From: JABMMZ01 sp044373665
Lineage (GTDB): Bacteria; Bacteroidota; Bacteroidia; NS11-12g; UBA955
Assembly (NCBI GenBank): GCA_044373665.1
Contig: JBIPNH010000073.1
Coordinates: 1-10,779, forward strand
DNA length: 10,779 nt
Direction of reading: 5' to 3'
In this document: positions 6,848 through 10,779 of the stretch, one piece after another
Numbering within the stretch: the stretch's first letter is position 1
Layout: each line of letters opens with the position of its first letter
Translations under genes and position numbers: made by a program
The notes under the pieces: model-generated
Told to the model about the DNA's origin: nothing
The model's database searches: none
What the model saw: the letters and a program-made list of their open reading frames with translations, nothing else

Positions 6848-8992
6848 TTAGTTGGATTTGAAAATATTACCAATGCCTTTGCTTATTTTTTGAAGCGTTT
6901 CAATGCCTTTGCTTAAAGGCTCCGTAGAAATATCTTCGTAATTATCACTCCAAAATTCATTGTTATTTTGTTGAGGATAAATGACGATTTTACTGTTGTT
7001 GTCGTAGTGTTTTTCGAGCTTTGCAGGAAGCTCATCTAGGATAGAGATGTGAGAAACAGAACCTTTCCTAGCTGAAACCAAAACAATAAAATCAGATTCT
7101 TTAATGCGCTTTGATATAACAAAGAAATCATCCCATTCTTCGAAATATTCAATACTATATAAGGCGGAAATTTTGTTTCTTCTTAAATTGTTGTGGATGT
7201 GGTTTTCAGTAGTTTTGTTGCAATTGAAATAAATGGGAATACTAAGTTCTTGAGCTAATTTACTAGTCTTTAATAACCATAATTCAAATCCTTTTTCTCT
7301 TTCTGCCATTGGTGGAATAATGACAAAAATACGTTTGTTTAAAACCATGGGTTTAGTTAAATAACACATCATCACAGTTTTGTCTGTATTATTCAAAATT
7401 ATTTCTATTTTTTCGCCAAACAATTTGTCAAGAAATCCTGAACGAATAGGCCATCCTAAGACAATAATATTGGCCATTATTTCTCGTGAAATTCTAACAA
7501 TGCCACTTGCCCCATTGTGGTCTATTGTTGTAATAGCATTGACATTTGTTTCCGTTGCGGAACCTTGTTTAACAAATTCTTGTAGTTTGTTTTTCGCGTT
7601 AATTAGGTTTACCTCCGTTTCTTCATTATTACTTACAACAGTTAGGATGGAAATAGGATTTGCCGACTTTTTAGCTTTAATAAGAATTGAAAATTCTAAA
7701 AGTTTTTCAATGTTTTCAATGTTGGCTGTAGGTAATAAAAGGTGTTCTTCGTTGGTGTTTATTGTTTTTAAAGCTTGATTGTCGTCTTGTGTTTCTAAAA
7801 TTATTTTTTTGGAGGCTTTTTCAGTTGCAAATGAAGCCACAATACAGGTGATTAAAATTAAAATAATTGTACCATTTAAAATGTTTTCGTCTAAAATTCC
7901 AGCTTTGTAACCCACTAAAATTACAGCCAAAGTGGCCGCAGCATGTGCACTACTCAATCCAAATATTAATTGTCTTTGTGCCGAACTGTATTTAAAGGCC
8001 AATTGGGTAAAAAAAGCTGCGATCCATTTGCTCGAAATAGCCACTGTTGTTAAAGTTAGCGTTATGATTAAGGCCTCGTAGCCACTCAAAATGACATTGA
8101 TATTAACTAACATGCCTACACTTATCAAGAAAAAAGGAATAAACAAAGAATTGCCTATAAATTCTATTCGATTCATTAAGGCAGAAGAATGTGGTATTAG
8201 TTTATTTAGAGCTAAACCTGCAACGAATGCCCCAATAATTGGTTCCACCCCTGCAACTTCAGCAAGGAAAGCGGCAAAGAAAACAACCGAAAGTACAAAA
8301 ATGTAATGAGAGTGCTTTTCGCTTTCCAGCTTTTTAAAAAACCATTTTGCAATTCTTGGAATAGCAATAAACATAAATGCGGAAAAAATAGCTAAAGAAA
8401 CGCTAAGTCGTATCCAAAATTCTTGATTAAGTTGCCCTTGTGAACTTCCCATAATTACTGCTAATATAATAAGTACTGCGGTATCAGTTAAAATAGTGCC
8501 TCCAACAGCAATAGCAACAGCTTGGTTTTTGGAAATGCCTAGTTTGCTCACAATTGGATAAGCTACAAGTGTATGCGTGGCAAACATACTTGCCGTCAGT
8601 AAACTGGCATTAAAATCATATTTTAATCCATAATAACAGACAGGAAACCCAATACTAATAGGAATAATAAAAGTTAAGAATCCAAAAAGAAAACTCTTGT
8701 TCCTGTTTGATTTAAACTCATTTAAGTCCAATTCCAAGCCTGCTATAAACATAATGTAAAGCAAACCAATCGTTGAAAATAAGTCTATAGCAGAGTTCTT
8801 TGCTAAAATATTTAACCCATGTGGTCCAATAACAACACCCGAAATGATTAATCCAATAATACTTGGAATACGCAATTTCCTTAGAATAATTGGAGATAGT
8901 AAAATGATAAGAAGGATTAAAGAGAATATTAAAACAGGATTTCCCAAAGGGAATTGGAATTCTTGTACTAAGTGGTTGAAAAAGTCTGTCAT
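6848..8992 (-). CDS. Kef-type (CPA2) cation:proton antiporter with soluble C-terminal USP-like tail
   Basis: 714 residues. Residues about 17-390 form a Na+/H+ exchanger domain with 11-13 hydrophobic segments. Recognisable parts are IGLIISGVVIGPHGL (46-60), LLYIMFIAGLELDL (77-90), GGTILTDTAVL (164-174) with Asp170 at the ion-binding position preceded by Thr169, GVEPIIGAFVAGLAL (248-262) and FFLISVGML (287-295). The protein should exchange K+ or Na+ for H+ across the inner membrane; the ion cannot be told from sequence. Residues about 400-714 are soluble. IIVLGWPIRSGFLDKLFGEKIEIILN (split around 509-534) resembles the nucleotide-site end of a universal stress protein, and 550-675 may be a second diverged copy. 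No Rossmann GxGxxG RCK domain as in KefC is seen. The chosen ATG gives the expected short N-terminus; no Shine-Dalgarno precedes it. lpxB follows 48 bases downstream. Confidence 0.9.
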   Translation of the reverse strand: MTDFFNHLVQEFQFPLGNPVLIFSLILLIILLSPIILRKLRIPSIIGLIISGVVIGPHGLNILAKNSAIDLFSTIGLLYIMFIAGLELDLNEFKSNRNKSFLFGFLTFIIPISIGFPVCYYGLKYDFNASLLTASMFATHTLVAYPIVSKLGISKNQAVAIAVGGTILTDTAVLIILAVIMGSSQGQLNQEFWIRLSVSLAIFSAFMFIAIPRIAKWFFKKLESEKHSHYIFVLSVVFFAAFLAEVAGVEPIIGAFVAGLALNKLIPHSSALMNRIEFIGNSLFIPFFLISVGMLVNINVILSGYEALIITLTLTTVAISSKWIAAFFTQLAFKYSSAQRQLIFGLSSAHAAATLAVILVGYKAGILDENILNGTIILILITCIVASFATEKASKKIILETQDDNQALKTINTNEEHLLLPTANIENIEKLLEFSILIKAKKSANPISILTVVSNNEETEVNLINAKNKLQEFVKQGSATETNVNAITTIDHNGASGIVRISREIMANIIVLGWPIRSGFLDKLFGEKIEIILNNTDKTVMMCYLTKPMVLNKRIFVIIPPMAEREKGFELWLLKTSKLAQELSIPIYFNCNKTTENHIHNNLRRNKISALYSIEYFEEWDDFFVISKRIKESDFIVLVSARKGSVSHISILDELPAKLEKHYDNNSKIVIYPQQNNNEFWSDNYEDISTEPLSKGIETLQKISKGIGNIFKSN
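6871..6915. repeat. Two exact 15-base direct repeats, 30 bases apart, inside the antiporter gene
   Basis: CAATGCCTTTGCTTA occurs at 6871-6885 and again at 6901-6915. The spacing is ten codons, and the copies encode the repeated SKGI element at residues 694-697 and 704-707 of the antiporter's extreme C-terminus. It looks like a small in-frame duplication or an amphipathic helix repeat, not a regulatory site. Confidence 0.85.
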
Positions 8993-9315
8993 TGGGTAGC
9001 TCTCGCTTCTAAACTTAAAGAATACAAATTAAAGGAATTAATTTCAAAGAGATGTGTCTAAAATGTTATTTATAAAGTATTGCCATTATTAAGCTACATT
9101 TATTGAGCAAAAAGTCGCAAATATTGATTGAAATCTATTTTAGAACAATTAACTCTTTATTGTTAAGTAGTTTTTGTTATTTTTTAATAGAGTGATTTAA
9201 TTCAAATGCTTCTTGATTTTTTTATTAAATAGGCTCAAAATTGTTCAGGTTTTAAAATATAGAAAATGCGCAGTTTCACAAAAAATACGTACTTTTGCGT
9301 TCAAATTACAATCAA
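8993..9315. other. Noncoding divergent intergenic region between antiporter and thiolase genes
   Basis: This is the only gene-free stretch above 300 bases. It is strongly AT-rich with many T and A runs and no convincing open frame on either strand. It must carry promoters for both divergent genes. The thiolase -7 box at 9290-9297 is clear. For the antiporter, the best minus-strand match is TTAATTTG (plus 9025-9032), with one mismatch to TAnnTTTG and no -33 partner at the right distance, so I do not call it. I see no riboswitch, RNA gene or repeat. Confidence 0.7.
9290..9297 (+). promoter_or_regulatory. Bacteroidota -7 promoter element for the thiolase gene
   Basis: TACTTTTG followed by C matches TAnnTTTG exactly and ends 18 bases before the ATG at 9316, predicting a leader of about 10-13 bases. 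No good TTTG lies 19-21 bases upstream; the nearest candidate there is a weak TGCG at 9267-9270. The position of this box also argues against the in-frame TTG at 9295 as a start, because that codon would lie inside the promoter. Confidence 0.55.
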
Positions 9316-10494
9316 ATGAGAGAAGTATATATCGTATCAGCAGTTAGAACTGCAATGGGAAGTTTTATGGGAGCGTTGTCATCTGTTTCTGCACCTAAAA
9401 TTGGGGCTGCTGCAATTAAAGGCGCCTTAGAAAAAGTAGGTTTAAATCCTGAAGAGGTTGAAGAAATATATTTTGGTAGTGTGTTACAAGCTGGTTTAGG
9501 TCAAGCACCTGCAAGACAAGCTGCAAAATTTGCTGGTTTGCCTAATAAAGTACAAGCCACTACTATTAATAAAGTGTGTGCCAGTGGAATGAAATCTATC
9601 GCTATTGGTGCTCAACAAATTATGACCGGTGTTGCAGATGTTGTAGTGGTTGGTGGAATGGAAAATATGAGTCAAGTGCCTCATTATTTGTTGGGTAGTA
9701 GAAATGGATTCAAATTCGGAAATGCCAATTTGGTAGATGGTTTAGCTAATGATGGTTTATTGGATGTTTATAATCAACAAATGATGGGTTGGTGCTCTGA
9801 TAAATGTGCTACTGAGCAAAATATTACCAGAGAACAACAAGATGAATTTGCAATGAACTCATACAAACGTTCAGCATCTGCTTGGGAACAAGGTAAATTT
9901 AATGATGAAATTGTTCCTGTGGAAATGGTCGATAAAAAGGGAAATATCACTGTTTTCAATCATGATGAAGAATATAAAAATGTAAAGTTTGATAAAATCG
10001 CAGGTTTAAAGCCCGCTTTTAGTAAAGAAGGAACAGCAACTGCTGCTAATTCTAGCACAATGAACGATGGTGCTGCTGCACTAATATTAATGAGTAAGGA
10101 AAAAATGGATTCATTGGGATTGAAACCAATTGCTAAAATCAGAGGTTTTGCAGACGCAGAACATGAACCTGAATACTTTACAACTGCTCCAAGCGTTGCA
10201 ATGCCTAAAGCTGCTAAAAATGCAGGAGTTGATATGTCAGAAATCGAATTTTTTGAGTTCAATGAAGCCTTCTCATTAGTAGGTTTGGTTAATAATAAAA
10301 TTTTAAATTTACCTATAGAAAAAGTAAATGTAAATGGCGGTGCTGTTTCATTAGGTCATCCACTTGGTGCAAGTGGTGCGCGTATTGTTGTTACCCTAAT
10401 CAATGTATTAAAACAAAATAATGCAAAAATAGGAGGAGCCGCAATATGTAATGGTGGTGGTGGTGCAAGTGCTATGGTTATTGAGGCTTTATAG
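9316..10494 (+). CDS. Acetyl-CoA C-acetyltransferase (thiolase II)
   Basis: 392 residues, the standard length for biosynthetic/degradative thiolases (AtoB/PhaA type). It catalyses 2 acetyl-CoA to acetoacetyl-CoA plus CoA, reversibly, in the cytoplasm. The catalytic set is complete: acylated Cys88 in NKVCASGMKS, Asn316 in FNEAF, His348 in GHPLGASGAR and Cys378 in CNGGGGASA. The N-terminus REVYIVSAVRTAMGSFMG is typical. The frame extends seven codons upstream to a TTG at 9295, but the ATG at 9316 fits both family alignment and promoter position. Acetoacetyl-CoA made or used here is the partner substrate of the CoA-transferase whose A subunit is at 1808-2506. A longer-chain 3-ketoacyl-CoA thiolase is less likely but not excluded, and there is no adjacent 3-hydroxyacyl-CoA dehydrogenase in the window. 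Confidence 0.94.
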   Translation: MREVYIVSAVRTAMGSFMGALSSVSAPKIGAAAIKGALEKVGLNPEEVEEIYFGSVLQAGLGQAPARQAAKFAGLPNKVQATTINKVCASGMKSIAIGAQQIMTGVADVVVVGGMENMSQVPHYLLGSRNGFKFGNANLVDGLANDGLLDVYNQQMMGWCSDKCATEQNITREQQDEFAMNSYKRSASAWEQGKFNDEIVPVEMVDKKGNITVFNHDEEYKNVKFDKIAGLKPAFSKEGTATAANSSTMNDGAAALILMSKEKMDSLGLKPIAKIRGFADAEHEPEYFTTAPSVAMPKAAKNAGVDMSEIEFFEFNEAFSLVGLVNNKILNLPIEKVNVNGGAVSLGHPLGASGARIVVTLINVLKQNNAKIGGAAICNGGGGASAMVIEAL

Positions 10495-10536
10495 TCCACT
10501 ACACAATAAAAAGCTTATTTTACCATTGTATTTAAT

Positions 10537-10779
10537 ATGAAAACTATTGTCTTAATATTACTTTCTGTTTTTATAAAGACACAATTAGTCTGTCAAGTTA
10601 GCAATGAAAATGAAATGCTTTTGTTGCAAAAGTATTCCGATAGTATTCGTTTCAGTAGAATTGAATCAAATAGGATAACTTACAATGATTCCTTTAAGTT
10701 TTTACTTAACGATTTTTTGTTAAATATCGACCCAATGAAACAAGATTGGAGTGCAATAACCAATACCATTTCTGTTTTA
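10537..10779 (+). CDS. Unrecognised exported protein, N-terminal part only
   Basis: An ATG at 10537 opens a frame of 81 codons with no stop before the window edge. The first residues, MKTIVLILLSVFIKTQLVCQ, look like a Sec signal peptide: a lysine, a hydrophobic stretch 4-12, then a polar region. The sequence LVCQ is not a proper lipobox, because the position before Cys is Val instead of Gly, Ala or Ser, so I do not call it a lipoprotein. The visible mature part is polar and probably helical (about residues 24-75), without a domain I recognise. It begins 42 bases after the thiolase stop; the gap has no strong terminator and no TAnnTTTG box, so read-through from the thiolase gene is possible. 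Function unknown. Confidence 0.65.
   Translation, partial: MKTIVLILLSVFIKTQLVCQVSNENEMLLLQKYSDSIRFSRIESNRITYNDSFKFLLNDFLLNIDPMKQDWSAITNTISVL

Noticed and set aside
7380..8306. Plus-strand open frames of 71 and 132 codons opposite the antiporter gene
   Set aside because: They are antisense to a well-conserved gene and look like no known protein; shadows of the real frame.
9025..9032. Minus-strand TTAATTTG as antiporter promoter
   Set aside because: One mismatch at the conserved A of TAnnTTTG, and no -33 element at a suitable distance.
9144..9164. Inverted repeat AACAAT...ATTGTT with a 9-base loop
   Set aside because: A six-base, AT-rich stem in a very AT-rich region is expected by chance, and no T-run placement or gene end supports a terminator or operator.
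9295..9315. TTG start giving the thiolase seven more residues
   Set aside because: The codon lies in the TAnnTTTG promoter box, and the extra residues are not part of the thiolase family.
10505..10525. Possible terminator stem TAAAA...TTTTA after the thiolase gene
   Set aside because: The stem is five A:T pairs only, with no GC-rich part; too weak for an intrinsic terminator.

Overview
This AT-rich window is a piece of a Bacteroidota chromosome. The signs are a stand-alone MnmD methyltransferase, an outer-membrane beta-barrel receptor of the Bacteroidota type with a carboxypeptidase-regulatory-like N-terminal domain, starts without Shine-Dalgarno sequences, and three copies of the Bacteroidota -7 promoter element (TAnnTTTG, each followed by C) just upstream of start codons. 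The sequence does not settle a genus. I see no mobile element, RNA gene, CRISPR array or phage gene.

Layout. Left part, plus strand: the 3' part of a LuxE-like acyl-protein synthetase/acyltransferase (1-846) overlaps by 4 bases a membrane protein of the CPBP (CAAX/Rce1-like) family (843-1757). After a 50-base gap with a candidate promoter come CoA-transferase subunit A (1808-2506), the outer-membrane receptor (2545-4995) and mnmD (5001-5717), closely spaced and perhaps one transcript. Middle, minus strand: a Kef-type cation:proton antiporter with a soluble C-terminal tail (8992-6848), then lpxB (6799-5693). lpxB converges on mnmD so tightly that their coding ends overlap by 25 bases. Right part, plus strand: a noncoding divergent region of about 320 bases, an acetyl-CoA acetyltransferase with complete active site (9316-10494), and the first 81 codons of an unrecognised, probably exported protein running off the window.

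Functional reading. CoA-transferase subunit A and the thiolase belong to the same chemistry (acetoacetate/acetoacetyl-CoA/acetyl-CoA), but they are about 7 kb apart and the CoA-transferase B subunit is not here. LpxB (lipid A synthesis), the receptor and the antiporter are envelope functions; mnmD modifies the wobble uridine of tRNA. The genes do not form one visible pathway, and I found no convincing new system. The points most worth a second look are the CPBP protein lacking two expected catalytic residues and coupled to a LuxE-like enzyme, the orphan CoA-transferase subunit, the 25-base tail-to-tail gene overlap, and the very short predicted leaders.
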